Notes: a model not told the origin generated them from the sequence alone. 64,000 nucleotides of DNA from Typhlomys cinereus (GCA_023101885.1 JALPQD010000406.1:1240001-1304000), one strand, 5' to 3'. Shown: positions 22,900 through 36,675, numbered from the stretch's first letter. Translations and numbers: made by a program.

Positions 22900-23395
22900 T
22901 AGTTAATCCTGGGTGTCAACTTGACCACACCTGATATTAATTAAAATCAGCTGTCAGACTACCAGAAGAGATTATCCAGATTAACACATTTATAATACAA
23001 AGATCACCCCTAGACCTGATTAGAACCTCCCCGTAGTGGACCAGACAAAAGGAATTAGAACAGAAGACTTTGAAGAGAGACTCTGCAAAACTGTGCTACA
23101 AAACTGTCTTCTCCCCTGCTGCCCTGCTTCTTCTAGGAATCTTCCATCCTTCAGCCTTCACCCACTGTCCTACTGGGCTGGTAGCTTTGAGTCTCTAAGG
23201 TTTTTGCAGTGACTTAGCCTTTCTCCAGCTTCATCCACCAGCCCTGTTGCCTCTGCTGTGAAAAACTGTTTCTCCGCTCTGGAACTATAAGCAGAATAAA
23301 TCTCCCTTCCTCCCTTAAGTTGCTTTACTTTGAATGCTCTCTCATAGTGACAGTTATGAGTAACTATCATAGTGGCATTCAGAAGAAATCACTGT
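22900..23395 (+). mobile_element. Old interspersed repeat (family 'R')
   Basis: Begins GGGTGTCAACTTGACCACAC and ends with GGAACTATAAGCAGAATAAA then CTCCCTTAAGTTGCTTTACT. The terminal TGTCAACTTGAC word and the AATAAA...TTAAGTTGC end are shared with the copies at 28384-28748, 50355-50775 and 56385-56785. Confidence 0.55.
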
Positions 23396-26300
23396 GAAAG
23401 TACCTATGCCTGTGACTGAGTTTCCCTATGCAAAAGTTTACAAAAGGAGGCATCACAAAAGAATGTAATGTCAAAAATAAAATTTCTCATAGATATACAA
23501 AGTATCAAGACAGTTTTTGCCTGTAGTTCTCAAGTCTGTGACACTGTCTTCCTCCACAGAATTCAGCTATGCTGAAAATTATACCTTAGCATAAGATGGA
23601 TAGATCTCTGAACCTGGAAATAGCACATATTAATCAGCTTATCTCAGGATTTCAAAGAAGCATGACAGGTGGAGTAAAAAGCACAAGACCTTCAGAATCC
23701 AGATACAGCAAAGGTTTAACAAGTTATTTTGTTTAGTCCCAGATCTAATAACATAGGACATGAACATTCAAGCACATTTGCAAATTTTATTGCATGGATC
23801 CTTTCTAAAGATGCCTTTTCTAAGAGTGAAATGCCCCCCCCATGAAAACAAAGTAGACACTGAGAGTTGAGTGTGGAAATGGTGACTGATGCCTAACCTC
23901 TATTCTGACTTTTGAATGACTAATAAATAGAATGAATACACAGATATTTATCTGGAATGTGAGATAGACAGGATTCATTTTACAGTTTGAATGACAAACC
24001 ACATATATATATTCTGTACTGATGGACTATCAGAGGGACTAAACCTTCCTTTTTTGCTGAAATATAAACCTATTAGAATCTGTACAATAATAGATTATTA
24101 AGGACAAACTGGTAGAACTTTTATGTTTTTACTGTGATTTGTTGACAGAATCATATGATCTGTAACAAAATCAAGAAGTATTTACACAAAGATACAACAA
24201 CTTTTTTGGAAGGGAGACATCATTTATTTTGGTGTTTGCTTTGTTGCAATAGCAGCATAAATATAATAATGAGATCAGAACAGAAAGGTGGAGATAAATT
24301 ATTTCTGGAATTCTAAGAAGGGAGCATAAAATATATATTCAGAGCTTTAATACTTATATTTATATGTTTTAATGAAAAAAATTGCAAAGGTGGAAGTCCT
24401 GCATAATTATTATTATTAGGAATGACCAATAGCTTGCTTAAAAGAAAAGGTACAACGTAGTGTGCCCATAATGTTACTACGTACAGTATTTCCAAAATAC
24501 TTTTATTTGTATACTTGGTGTATATGGCACATCAAAGAGTTATGTTTGTTGCTTACTGCACAATGAGCTCAAGGTAAATATTAACTATTTAAGAAGTGCC
24601 CTTTAGGAAGTTGTGACCTTATCCTTTCTAAGATATTTGCCTCCATGGTACCACTTACGATATCTTTCTTTATCTGAATTTTTTGTGAGCTCTGTTTTAG
24701 TGTAATTTTACCTAGCGAACATTGAGGGAACTATGGAAAGCTTGCTTTTTTATGACAGCCTCCCTAGAGGTAATTTTTAAAAAAATAAACTCTCTTTCAA
24801 ATTATACTTACTAATACTCCAGCTTAAGGACAGCATTTAAACAATTAAACCCTGATTAAAGTGTTGCTATTTTAATAGCATACACACTTTTTGGGTTAAG
24901 GTATTCGTGTTACTAAACCTCAAATCTCCTGACATATAAATAGTCCATGATTATAAATTCAAAACTGCCTTACAAGTACAACTCAAATTAGTCAGACTTT
25001 TCTTCCCCCTTCATCTGCTGCAGGCTATGAAGGAATTTGCTGTGTTTCTATGAGACACTCAAAATTTCCATTATTTAACTTATCCCAACTTCAAAGCTTT
25101 GAATATACAAATCCATCTTCTTTGCCAGTCTCAATGTCAGAATGTTATCAAGGGAACAAAGCCCACCTTGAGCTTCATAAAATGATACTTTTCATCAAAA
25201 AGTTTTTCTATTATCTGCAGTCAAACTAGATTATAAACAATCACCACTATACTGAATTCTAATTACTCTAAATTTAGAACATCGTCAAAAGAGATTATTT
25301 AAAACTCTAAACAGAGAGAAAATCAGAAGACTACACTGACAGGCAGCAAGATGACCTGTAGAACTGTGTGATGCAAACCACAAAGGTCACCAGAGGAATG
25401 GGAAACTGCACGATGCCGACTTGCTTTTGCTTTTTCAGACAATGAAGAACGATTGCATATATCTGGTTCATTTTTGAGTTCTTGTTTCTTAGAGTAGCTC
25501 TCAAAACGCCCATAATTTTTTTTTCAATCAGAAAAAGTAACAAATGGTTTCAAAGGTAGATTTTCTTAACTATTATGTTAAATATTTACACTGCCATCTA
25601 AGTTGATAGTATCATCTTAGTGATTTTGTTTTGTCATGCTAATCTTTTGATTGAGTTTTTAACCAGAGGGTTATGTGATACTGGATAAGTTACTTCAAAT
25701 TTTTACCCTCATGTTTCTCTTTGTTCAAATAGATAATGGTTCTGTTTCAAAAGATTGATGTAATATCATAATAAATTAGTTCATCTGAGATACTGAATAT
25801 AGTTCCTAGCATTTAAAAATGCTGAACAGTGATCTGCTACTGTTATTATTTCAATATTTTGACATTTTTACCTTCTGAATTCCAAGTAAAGTTTAGAGTG
25901 TAGGTATATCACAGTAGACTCACAGTGGATCGCTGTCTCATTAAGATAAGAGATAATCCCACAAAGATCTAAGAAAGCACCACCTACATCTGTTTGTTTT
26001 TAAGGCATGTGCTAGTAATCCTCAACTTTGAACCAATTCATGCAGATCTGAAACAAAATCTCTGAAGCCAAAGCCACTCTCCCTAAAGCAAAACAACAAC
26101 AAAAAAAAAAAGTGGCTAAATCACAAACACAATTACACAAAGATTTTTCTAGGCAAAATTCCTTCTTTTCCACTGATAGAATACACAAAAAATAAAATTA
26201 TAACCTGTGATTGTTTGACTGACCAAAACCTCATTTAATAACTACAGTGTCAACTAAACATTCCATTAGACTTCTAGTCTCTTTTGACTATGTTGTGTGA

Positions 26301-28383
26301 TTCTGTATATTTTTCTGTTTCTTTCTGATGTGAACTATGGCTATTCTATGGAAAACAAGAAAGTTGACATGTTTTGAAAATGGTTTTAAATGAAGGAAAA
26401 GAGTAAGAAAAGAACTTTTGCGCTAGAGTGAAGAGTGCAAGTCATGTTACAGAGAGCTCACTCTCCTAATAGTGCAGATTGGGGAAAAACCTGGACTAGG
26501 ATATGTATATTCTCCAAAATGTTTTCTAATCCTTGCATTTTATAAGTAGGTCAAATAATTAAAAATGTACATGTTAAATTATTGTATCTATGTGACTGAA
26601 TACAATGCACAGTACTTTAATGTATATTTTCTCATTTACTATCACAAAGATACAAAAAGAACATACATTAATCATGTCCACTGTAGAGGTGTAAGTGGAG
26701 ATTTAAAAAATTTTAATAACTCATGGATGGAGGCAGAAAGTTTGTATATATCTCTTCTGAATTCAAGTTGCTGCATTTCCACAAAATCAAATTGCATACA
26801 AATTAATAAGCACATTTATCTGCACTCATAAATCACATTTCACTTTTTTATTTTAATTTTCATAGTTATCAAGAGACAAAAGAACTATACAATTTGAATT
26901 ATAGCATATTCTGAATTAGAATACACTGAACATTGCACAATTTGTCAGGTAAGACAACAAACAAAATATAGGGCTAAAATTTATGGTCAAGAGGGAGGTG
27001 AAATTTTCAAAGAAGAATACAATTCTTTTATATAAAATATACATAAATTAAATTTTAATGACTTTATTTTTATTAGTGTCTTTAACTGTAACAAATGAAC
27101 AAATTCATCATTGATAGACCTACAAATATTTATCATGCAGCTATTCTTTTTCAAGTATAATGCACAGTAATGGGGATAAAAAGCAGGAAGTATCTCTCTC
27201 AAAAATATTGGAGAAGTTTCAGGAATAAAACTTAAGACCATCAGACAGGTAAGGGCACACACTCAAATATTCTTCACTGTTAAGTTTCCCTTACTCTGTC
27301 ACAGGGGTATGGTTACTGAATGTCAACAGACTGAAAAAGGAATTCTTATTTATATGTGGTTGTTTCTATTTAAATTAAGGATTCTGGCTCTGTTAAGTTG
27401 ACTATGTTTTACTTTTTGTCACTGGCTTCTGGTTTAGAATTTGCCACCATTCATGCCCATGTAATTAAAATTTGGCATAATTCTTAAAAGAAACAATGAA
27501 AGAAAATAATGGCTTTCATTATGTCTTAAGTGTCCATCTTATTTTAAAATATGTAGTGTGTCTACAATTATTTTAAATAAACAATTGCTAATGTAAATAT
27601 AAGGTTGATTTTAGGATATTTCCTAATCATGTGTATTATTGTTTTTGAAAATATGAATTAGCCACTTTATACTTTATAATATTATATGAAAGGTGTTACT
27701 CCTGAGAATATAGGAATAGAACTAATACCATGTTTTTGATGTCTCTTCTCTCATTCTCTGTTCTTTTAGTCAGATCCTGCTGCTTTCCTAACCTCATACT
27801 TGACAGCAAGTAAAATTGCTGAGGATTATCTCAGTGTGAAAGTCAGATATAATGACAAAGATGCCTTATATTCATTGCTCCCATGTGGCTTATTCCTTTT
27901 TTATGGAGTTTCTTCTTTGATTTGGAGAATCACTTAGTTTATTCTAGCCCATTAGCTTTGCATGTCTGGAGCTATATCTGTTTCAACCATGAATGCTGTT
28001 TTCTATGATTCAAGTTTATGTGGAGATAACTTAAACCATTCTATTTAGAGTGTTCATATTTTAGGAACTCTGGAGAAGGATGGAAACTTAGACTTGGGTA
28101 TAAGATCACTATGCTTAAAGCTCTGGTTTAACAATGAGGAATCTCCTGTCTCCTCATGAGAAAAAGGCAGGTACAACAAATCAAAATGAGTAAAAAGGTA
28201 GCAGTTACAATGTTGTTTCAATTCTTTTCTTCCATAGCTTTGGGTGTAACATTGACACATATCCACCTCTATATCAGAAACTATTCTTGGCAAATAAAGA
28301 ACACCTAACCCACTCAAAAACTAAGGAAGAATCTTTTGTATGCAAATTCAGAGAACCAACATATCACAGTTACTCTTTCTATT
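23396..28383. other. Unique AT-rich intergenic sequence
   Basis: 5 kb with no recognisable gene, structured RNA or young repeat. A possible very old SINE remnant lies near 25980-26110, ending in an A-rich run; too diverged to call. Confidence 0.5.
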
Positions 28384-28748
28384 TCTGTGAGATACCACCC
28401 AGACTCAAGCAACTTAAGTGAGACAAGAGAGATTTATTTAGCTTATAGTTCCAGAATAGAGATACAATTCATTAGACTAGAAAAAGCAAGGTTGCTAGTT
28501 GCTTCAGAAGTTTGAGAAGGCTTTGGCCATCACAGACATCATTATGGAGATCATTATGAAGATCATTATGAAAACACATTGCCAGCAGAATCAGGGCAGG
28601 AATAAGCAACCTCAAGGATTGCCCTGTCACACTGCTTCCTGGAACCAAGCATCTACCTTCTAAAAGTGTCATGACTTTCCCAAACATTAACAACAGCTGA
28701 GAATGCAACACGTGATCTTGTGGGGAAAGTTCACATTCAAACTACTTT
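28384..28748 (-). mobile_element. Old interspersed repeat (family 'R'), minus strand
   Basis: In reverse complement it reads AATGTTTGGGAAAGTCATGA, later GGAACTATAAGCTAAATAAA, then CACTTAAGTTGCTTGAGTCT, collinear with the plus-strand copies at 48740-49045 and 22900-23395. It contains two imperfect copies of a GATCATTATGAA unit near 28550-28572. Confidence 0.55.
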
Positions 28749-28763
28749 AAAAACTAAGTAACT

Positions 28764-29077
28764 GGGCTGGAGTGATGGCTCAGAGGTTAAGACTCTGCCT
28801 GACAAGCAGAAGGTCCTGAATTTGGATCACAGGTCCCATGTAAAAATGCCAGGATGAAATGGCAGTAACCTGAAATACCTGCCCTCGTGGGCAGAACCTG
28901 GGAAATTCCAGAGTAAAACAAAAGAGGATGTAGAAGCAATCCAGGATGATTCCTGAAGTCACCCTTAGTTCTTCACAGATACACACACTGCCCTGTGAGA
29001 CCCACATATACACAAACATACAAACACACACACACACACACAGAAATTAAATTAAAAAGTTAAATAAATTAAAAAAT
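28764..29077 (+). mobile_element. B2-type SINE
   Basis: Starts GGGCTGGAGTGATGGCTCAG with a tRNA-like head and a body including ATCCAGGATGATTCCTGAAG. It ends in (CA)n (about 29020-29041) and an A/T-rich tail. Flanked by a 15-bp direct repeat with one mismatch (28749-28763 and 29078-29092, AAAAACTAAGTAACT / AAAAACCAAGTAACT). Older than the SINEs at 3993 and 37515. Confidence 0.88.
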
Positions 29078-29264
29078 AAAAACCAAGTAACTAACAAAAT
29101 CTAGGTAATCAATAAGTCACATTTGTTAAAAATATAGAAAACATGAAAACATGAAAATTTTCCAATTAAATTAGCTTGAGCCAATCAGGATAAAATAGGA
29201 CTCAGATTACTACAAACATGTGTTAGTCACATGGACTTAAAGTATTATTTTTTAAAAAAACATA

Positions 29265-29465
29265 ATTTATTTCTTTATTCATGTGTGAGAAGAAAGAGAT
29301 CAAGAAAGAAAAGCACACACATGCACTGCACACACATGGGTGGAGGTCAAAGGATGACTTCCAACCGCCAGTTTTCACTTTACACTTTCTGGGTAAAGAA
29401 CTCCAGTTGACAGGTTTATCTGCAGGTGACTTTGCTGAGATATCTTGCAGGACACTAAAGTTCTG
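29265..29465 (-). mobile_element. Old B3-like SINE
   Basis: The plus strand shows TTTATTCATGTGTGAGAAGA, an interrupted (CA) stretch, GGGTGGAGGTCAAAGGATGA, then a degenerate tRNA-like head. This is the layout of minus-strand B3-type elements. No TSD identified. Confidence 0.6.
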
Positions 29466-30550
29466 TTTCATTGAAACATTATATACAGACCTAAAGTTAA
29501 TTAATATACTACAGAGTCATTGCTACTATTTTGTTGTACAGAGTTCAGAATTTATTTCTTCGCTAAGAGTTAGGGCTCTTACTTAAAATTTTGAAAATAT
29601 ATACTGTTCTCATTATATGTGTCACAGTTGACATATGTTCAATTATCCAAAGCTGAACTTTGAATCCATCCTCATACTTCAATCTTATTATGAAAAGTTC
29701 AAATAAGCTACATTTCTTTTGTAATGCTAGGGATTGGAAATATCCCGTGTTTATGTTTTTACTCAATAGGCTGGACCAGTAGACTTTCATATCACAAACT
29801 CTAAGCAAAGAAACTCTGAGCAGTTTCAGGAAAAATGAGGATAATAATTTAAATCCAGAAAATACAATTAATATTATTCATATTCACTTCATTAATTTTT
29901 CAATAAAAATACTTCAAATATCAATATGGAAAAGGATAAAGAAAAACTTTTTATTTTTATGTAGCATGTTTCTTTTAATTAAATGACTCTAGAATATGAC
30001 TATAGAAAGTTATTGTGATGCAGAGTTATTCTATGTTGTATGTATGCTTCATTTAGGAGCAGACACTTGTACTCTTAATTTTGCATTAAGAACATTTCTT
30101 CTTAAATAAAATAGTCTTTATATAACTGCTTCCCATGATGTCTGTTTGGTTTTTGGAAATTTACAGCCACAAGATTGCTAGCAATTATAGATGATATTTT
30201 TAATATTTCATATACAGCTGCACAAAAGCGATAAGCCTATATTTTAACAGAATTGATGCAGTATTGTCATGTAGAAACATTAACTGTAATGAACATTTAA
30301 ATAATCAATTTCTTAGAATGTAAGATACACCATTAATTTTTCAAAGAAAATAAACCACACAAACTGAAGCTAATGCCTATTTGTTGCAATATTAAAGTTG
30401 CTTTTTTTTTCTTTTTTGACAGTTTTCAAAGAAGAATAAGTTAATTTAAGTCATTTTTTCAATCTACATTATCTGATTTTATCCCTCCTCTTTTTCCCAG
30501 GGAATGCTTTTTTCATTTCAGTCAGTTTCCCTCACAATGTCACAACTTCT
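29466..30550. other. Unique AT-rich intergenic sequence
   Basis: No gene or clear repeat seen. Confidence 0.5.
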
Positions 30551-30640
30551 TGTGTGTGCGTGCATGTGTGTGTGCAAGCATGTATATGTGCGTGCATGTG
30601 TGTGTGCATGCATGTGTGTGCGTGTGTGTGTATGTGTGTC
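30551..30640 (+). repeat. Interrupted (TG)n microsatellite
   Basis: About 90 bp of alternating TG with CA and CG interruptions. Confidence 0.9.
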
Positions 30641-30644
30641 CCAC

Positions 30645-31165
30645 CAGAACCCTAATAGTTGCCTGAACTACTGTTGGAATCTGGATGATTCATCAGTGGT
30701 ATTTCACTAGAGAAATTAGTTCCCCTTTCCCGAACCAGCATTAGCCCTCAATAGACCCTCAGCAAGGTGGCGGCTCTTGCAGCCATCCCTTTTCTGTCTT
30801 AAAGCCCTCCTTCTTCTCTCTTGCAGATCTCCCTCTTTTGTGATGTATGCTGTGAGGTACATCTCCTATAAATCCTCTGGGAGAGAACATAGTCTGTGAG
30901 TGAAACAGGCCTGTCATGACCAGAAGACACCATTTGGCAGCACTTCCTTAGCCTTTGGCTCTCAAATTCATACTGTCCTCATTTCCATAACATTCCCTAA
31001 GCCTTGGGGTATAGGGTGATTTAGATATCTTGCTTGCCAGTTGTGATTCTCTGTAACAAACACTTTATGGTTTACAATGATGTTTCTCCTTCGAAGGCTA
31101 AACTATTAATGGGTATAATGAAAAGTATTTGCAAGGTAGTTTGAAATCATGTTCATATAACAAAA
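30645..31165 (+). mobile_element. Old L1-like 3'UTR fragment
   Basis: Shares an ordered set of phrases with 34490-35030, for example AAGCCTTGGGGTATAGGGTG / GAGCCTTGGGATAGAGGTGA, AGTTGTGATTCTCT / AGTTATGGTTCTCT and TATAATGAAAAGT / TGTAATGAAAAGT. The layout resembles old rodent L1 (Lx-like) 3'UTRs. Family name tentative. Confidence 0.45.
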
Positions 31166-31707
31166 GAATAGTAATTTGTGCCCCTGCCCAAGACTTATGG
31201 CTTACTCATCTTCGTGTTCTTAGCCTAATTTACAGTACCAGGCTTGAGTTCCCTCCTGAAGAGAGGTTACTGTGAAAGTTAACCAGCAGTTAAGATGGTT
31301 TGAGATCAGCTTGTTTGCTCCATGTCCTTTCTTCAATACATACAGAGTCTTTAGCAATAGAATCATGCACCTGTGCTCTGGAGGGCAACTAAGAGCAATG
31401 GCAAAAGCATATATAATTTTTTGGACTGACCAACATATTATTTGGATATTTAACATATCTGTTACTGGGAGTTTTGTTCAATCACCTATGGATTTGGAAA
31501 GAAACATCTCAAGATTGTTTCTATCGTTCCTTTTTTTTTTTGTTCTCTTTGTTCCCATGCACAGTTCCTCTATTAGCACTTTACAAAATTAAGCTCATAA
31601 TATTAGAGTAGGTTTCCATTTGTCTATATCATATAGCCTAAGTGTTTTTATTCTTCCTCCTCCTTCTGTACATGAATACTCATCTCCCTCCACTCTTATA
31701 CTTTCTT
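31166..31707. other. Unique intergenic sequence
   Basis: No gene seen. Ends in the 10-bp word TTAATTATTC (31708-31717) that flanks L1-C. Confidence 0.5.
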
Positions 31708-31717
31708 TTAATTATTC

Positions 31718-33161
31718 ATAAGAGGGATTCAAATCGGCAAGGAAGAAGTCAAGCTATCCCTATTTGCAGATGACATGATCTTATACCTGAGTGATCCCAA
31801 AAACTCCACCAGGAAGCTCCTGGAACTAATTGAAAAGTTCAGCAGGGTGGCAGGATACAAAATAAATGTGCAAAAATCAGAGGCCTTCCTATATGCCCAG
31901 AATGAAAGAAGTGAAAAAGCCTTGAGAGAAACAATCCCATTTACTATAGCCCCTAAAAAAATGAAATACCTTGGTATAAACCTAACTAAGGAGGTAAAAG
32001 ACCTTTACAATGAAAATTTTAAAACCCTAAAGAAAGAAATAGCAGAAGACACCAGAAGGTGGAAAGACCTCCCTTGTTCCTGGATTGGCAGAATCAACAT
32101 CGTAAAAATGACCACCCTACCAAAGGCAATATACAGATTCAATGCTATACCAATCAAAATCCCAAAGCAATTCTTCAAAGAAGTTGACCAAACAATCTCA
32201 AAGTTCATATGGAGGCATAAAAGACCCAGGATAGCAAAGACAATCCTGAGTAACAAAAACACAGCTGGAGGTATTGCCATACCAAACCTTAGTCTATACT
32301 ACAAATCCATAGTTATAAAGACAGCCTGGTACTGGCTCCAAAATAGACACACAGATCAATGGATAAGGATTGAAGACCCAGATATAAGCCCACAAAGTTA
32401 CAGCCATTTGGTCTTTGACAAAGGGGCCCAAAGAATCCAATGGAAAAAGAACAGCATCTTCAACAAAGGGTGCTGGCAAAACTGGATCTCCACATGCAGA
32501 AGATTAAAGCTGGACCTGTACTTGTCACCATGTACAAGACTTAATTTCAAATGAATCAAGGACCTTGATATAAGGTCAGAGACTATAAAATCCATAGTTG
32601 AAAGGATAGGGAACTCCCTCGAGCTGATTGGGCTAGGCCAACAGTTCCTTAACAGACATCCAATGGAACAGTCACTGCTACCAACTCTCAACAGTTGGGA
32701 TCTTGTGAAATTAAAGAGCTTCTGTTCAGATAAAGAGATTGTAACACGAGCTCAAAGGCAACCCACAGAATGGGAGAAAATCTTCACTAACCACACATCT
32801 GATAGAACTCTGCTGTCCAGAGTGCACAAAGAACTTAGAAAACTAAACACCAAGGAAACCAATGGCCCAATTAAAAAATGGGCCCTGGAACTTAAAAGAA
32901 ACTTTACCAGGGATGAAATTAAAATGTCTAACAAATATCTTTAAAAATGCTCCACTTCTTTAGCCATCAGGGAAATGCAAATCAAAACTTCCCTGAGATA
33001 TCATCTCACCCCGGTCAGGATGGCAAAAATCCACAATACAAACGACAACAAATGTTGGAGAGGATGTGGAGAGAGGGGAATTCTCCTACACTGTTGGTGG
33101 GAATGCAGGCTCATACAGCCACTCTGGCGATCCATCTGGAGATTCTTAAAGAAATTAAAGA
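31718..33161 (+). mobile_element. Internal L1 ORF2 fragment without 3'UTR or tail (L1-C)
   Basis: Only the RT palm to C-terminal part of ORF2 is present, matching L1-B 41460-39741. The 10-bp word TTAATTATTC flanks it at 31708-31717 and 33162-33171. The catalytic [11 protein letters not shown] and the C-terminal Cys motif ([20 protein letters not shown]3CX7HX4C) are preserved. The 259-codon open frame (31775-32554) ends at a TGA where L1-B has the Trp codon of LNSKW, and another stop follows at about 32942. The right edge stops inside ORF2 at KEIKD, about 325 bp before the ORF2 stop in L1-B, with no poly(A). It is therefore truncated at both ends. Confidence 0.9.
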
Positions 33162-33171
33162 TTAATTATTC

Positions 33172-34489
33172 TTCTTCCAACCTAATTAATGCCTATGTTT
33201 TTTTATGTCCCCTTCTTTAAATAAGTTTCTAGTAGAAGAGGTGGACATTAACCTTAAAAATACATTGTGATCAATCAATTAAAACTAGTAGCATTTGTTT
33301 TACACCACAGTATGTGTAAAACAGGCATTGAACACAGAAGTCTAATCGATATTTCTTGCTAAAAATAAAAAGCTAAATCTATTGTTCAAAGCAACAACTG
33401 CATCAAGCCTTCAAAGAACACTTTCTTAGAATTACCTGGAAACTATCAGGGCAAATGCTTAGAATCTACTTTTATCAAAGCCTTACCATTCCATTTGCAA
33501 TAATGCTCATTTACCCATCCATCTGATGTCTTATTGTGTTCTCTGGAAACTCTCATTAACACAATCCTCTTCTTACTTTTCTCAGTAATACTGGCTTGTA
33601 TAGTCAGCCCTCACAAGTCATTCCTAATTGCCTAAATTCTTTCTGAATTGTCACGGTCACAAGAGCTACCAATGGTAATTTCCTATCATTTTATATTTTT
33701 CTACAATGTTGAAGTTAAAAAAAATAAAGCAACAGGAAAAAAAGAAGAAAAATCTATAACAAGATGGAACTGAATCCTGAGGAAAGTGGTTTCCTGTTCT
33801 GTGTGCTGTCAATATACACTTTAAATTCAAAGGAGCTGCTGATTTGCAAGCAGCAATCTGTCTTGATCCATATGGAGTCAATACGTTTTTATGTAGGTAG
33901 TAGATTACTGAATAAAAAAAAGTAATGTGGTCCTAGCTCTTGAGTCATCTACCTATATTACAGCTCTATACTAAAAAAAAAAAAGATCCAGTTTTCTAAC
34001 ATTCATTATCTTAAGCAAACTTTGAAGTATAACCTAGTTAGAAATAAATGTTGTAGAACAAAAATAACAGAAGTTACAGTACATACATTTCAAAATTTTA
34101 TCAAAATAATTTCTCTTCTCTTAATACCAATATAGCATAATTTAAAAGTCCAATTCTATTTCTTTAAAGAGAATTTTATATTTCATGAGTTTACCCTCCC
34201 TGCTCTTTCTAAGGATTCCTGGCAAATATTTCAGTGATTCAGTTAATTGACTTTCATGGTCTGTGTCTTCAGCTTGGTGCAGAGCACTTTTTGGAGGTTC
34301 TTTGCTGAAACTGACTGAAGGCTGGTTCAACAAGGAAAGAAATGATTCTCTCATTTTCTCATTCTGTTTTCCTTTTCTTCTTTTTTTTGAAACTTTCATA
34401 CACAGATAGAATGAGTTTCTCATTCTTTACATCTTTTTTCAATGCCTTCTTCTAGTTTTCATTCCACTGGGACCTTTTTCAGATGCCTA
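33172..34489. other. Unique AT-rich intergenic sequence
   Basis: No gene or repeat recognised. Confidence 0.5.
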
Positions 34490-35030
34490 AACTAGAGAGC
34501 ATGGGCATCCCCTCCCTAAACACTAAGCATTGATGGTGGCGGAAGCTCCCCCAAAATAGGCGAAATTATGCATGGTGAAGCTCCCTTCTTTTGTTCAACA
34601 CTAGCCCCAGTGATTTTCTTTGTACGATGCTGCACCTCCTTACAGTTGTCATAACCAACAGGGGAATACTTAGTGCCAGCTGTTTTGTTGGTCTAGTGGA
34701 GGTAGACCTCACTTCAGTGAGCCCCTGGATGCAGCAGACCTGGTATCTGGAAGACAGTACCCGTTCTTACCTGAACGACCTTGCAATCTTACTGTTCCCT
34801 CTTCAAGCTTCCCTGAGCCTTGGGATAGAGGTGACTTGATGCCTTGTTAGGGCAGAGCATTCCAGAGTTGCTCTGCACTTTAGCAAGTTATGGTTCTCTT
34901 CATCACATATCTCCCATTGTAAGAGGATACTTCTTGGGTTGAGTGCTGAGTGTTTCACTTATGTGAGGGTGTAATGAAAAGTGTTCAGATGGTAGCTTTA
35001 CAGTTAACACTAAGACATCTGTTTCTCTCT
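34490..35030 (+). mobile_element. Old L1-like 3'UTR fragment
   Basis: Related to 30645-31165 (see there). Contains GAGCCTTGGGATAGAGGTGA, CTCTGCACTTTAGCAAGTTA and GAGGGTGTAATGAAAAGTGT in the order expected of an old rodent L1 3'UTR. Confidence 0.45.
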
Positions 35031-36399
35031 AGGGTCTGTAGTAAAAGGAGTCTAAGCAATGGTTCTACTTTGTCTTCCAAAGGACATGACTAGTGCTAGG
35101 CTATAGTATGAAACAAAGTTCTACTAAAATTTGACTATAATGTCATTAAATGTAATACAGTAAAGGGAAAAATCATAGCAACATGTATTTTTTTTTTAAA
35201 AAAAATCACTATTAGTGTTTTTTGCTGTCAGAACCATTTTTTTTTCTTAATCCATTTTGTCTGGAGTCAATTTGTATTCTTGTGCTTGGAGTAATTTTCT
35301 GACTTTTTTTTTTTTTCTGACTGTTTTTCTTGTGAAGGCAGGAAAAAGAGAACAAGAAGCCATACTAATCTCATCTTGCTCTGATTCTTCACAGAATCCT
35401 ATTTCTCCATGGGATGGTTTCCTCAGGCCTTCATCCATGCTGCTGTATGGACTCACATGTGCTTGAAACAACAGATCAATGACTCATGTTGACCGCACAA
35501 GAAAAAAAACAGAGAATTTCTCAATCACAAAACTACATTAGGGGTAACATTCAAAACGTGTTTATAAATTCTACATTTGTCACTTTACCGACTTCATGAA
35601 ATCTAGATTCCACCTTAAGTGTCAGGAGAAACTCTTGGTAAATTTAATATGGCAGTTTATTCTCCTGCCTAAGCACTATGGCGTCAGTATATTGGAGCAT
35701 TAAGTTGGTGCAAATTACTGTCTCTTATCGAATATCTTTTAGTATTTCAAATAAAATGCACCTTTTAAGAATGGCTGATAACTCATAATTCAGTATTTAA
35801 TGCATAAAACTTTGAACAACTGTGTTAAGGATAGTTTTTTTCACATTCACAGCTCAACCATTTTATTTTATAGTGCCATTCAGCAAAGACTGAATAATTT
35901 TTGAGCAGTTTGTGTCTGAATTGGAGAATTTAAAATGTTTTGAATTATTTATAATACAATATAAAGTTGAAGAAGGAAAAATTCAGAAAAGACAAGAAAA
36001 TTGAGCATGAGGATTTAAAACTTTATATTGAATTAAACTAGTTCAATATGTGCTTTATTATCATGCTAAATGACTCACTATGAAATAATCACATTTAGCA
36101 GAAGCATGTTCAGCTTTGGATCTCTGTTTTCTGTTTATTTTTCTAGATTTTTATTTTCTAATTCTGTGTTATCTTGTGTACTGTTTTATACACATGTCCT
36201 ACTCTTGTTACATAGCGTTTCACATGTATGCAGTGTATGAAAATATGTGTGTTCTCATTTGTGTGGGTGCATGTGTGAGAATATCTAGGTGACTAGATAC
36301 ATGCAAATATATGCATATTTGGGTATGGAGGCCTGATATTGATACCATTAACCATAAATGTGAAAGAGAGAGACATAGATAATTTTTCTTTCTTGTTCT
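35031..36399. other. Unique AT-rich intergenic sequence
   Basis: No gene seen; several T-runs near 35190-35315. Confidence 0.5.
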
Positions 36400-36675
36400 T
36401 TCTTTATTCATTCATTCATTGTGAGTGTGTGTGTGTGTATGTGTGCGTGTGTATATTTGTGTATCAGAGCGCATTGTGTGTGTGCATGGAGGGATGAAAG
36501 GTGATGTCGGAAATCATCCTGGATTACTTCTAATTCACATTTTCACTGTTCAGGGATTTCCCAAGCTCTCTCTTCCAGAGTGAAAGTGCAGGCCCACTAC
36601 ATTGGATCTAGGTTCCAAAAATCAGGTCCTTCTGCTTGGAAGGCAGAGCCTTAATCCCTGAATCATATCTTCAGC
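36400..36675 (-). mobile_element. B2-type SINE
   Basis: On the plus strand it shows an ATTC-rich end, a (GT)n-rich stretch (about 36424-36460) and GGAAATCATCCTGGATTACT. It ends GGAAGGCAGAGCCTTAATCC then CTGAATCATATCTTCAGCC, the reverse of the tRNA-like head. The head abuts the long polypyrimidine tract, so no TSD can be read. Confidence 0.75.

Noticed and set aside
31775..32554. 259-codon plus-strand frame as a possible domesticated reverse transcriptase gene
   Set aside because: It lacks an upstream start context, endonuclease and fingers region, ends at a Trp-to-stop mutation, and is an L1 fragment flanked by a direct repeat.
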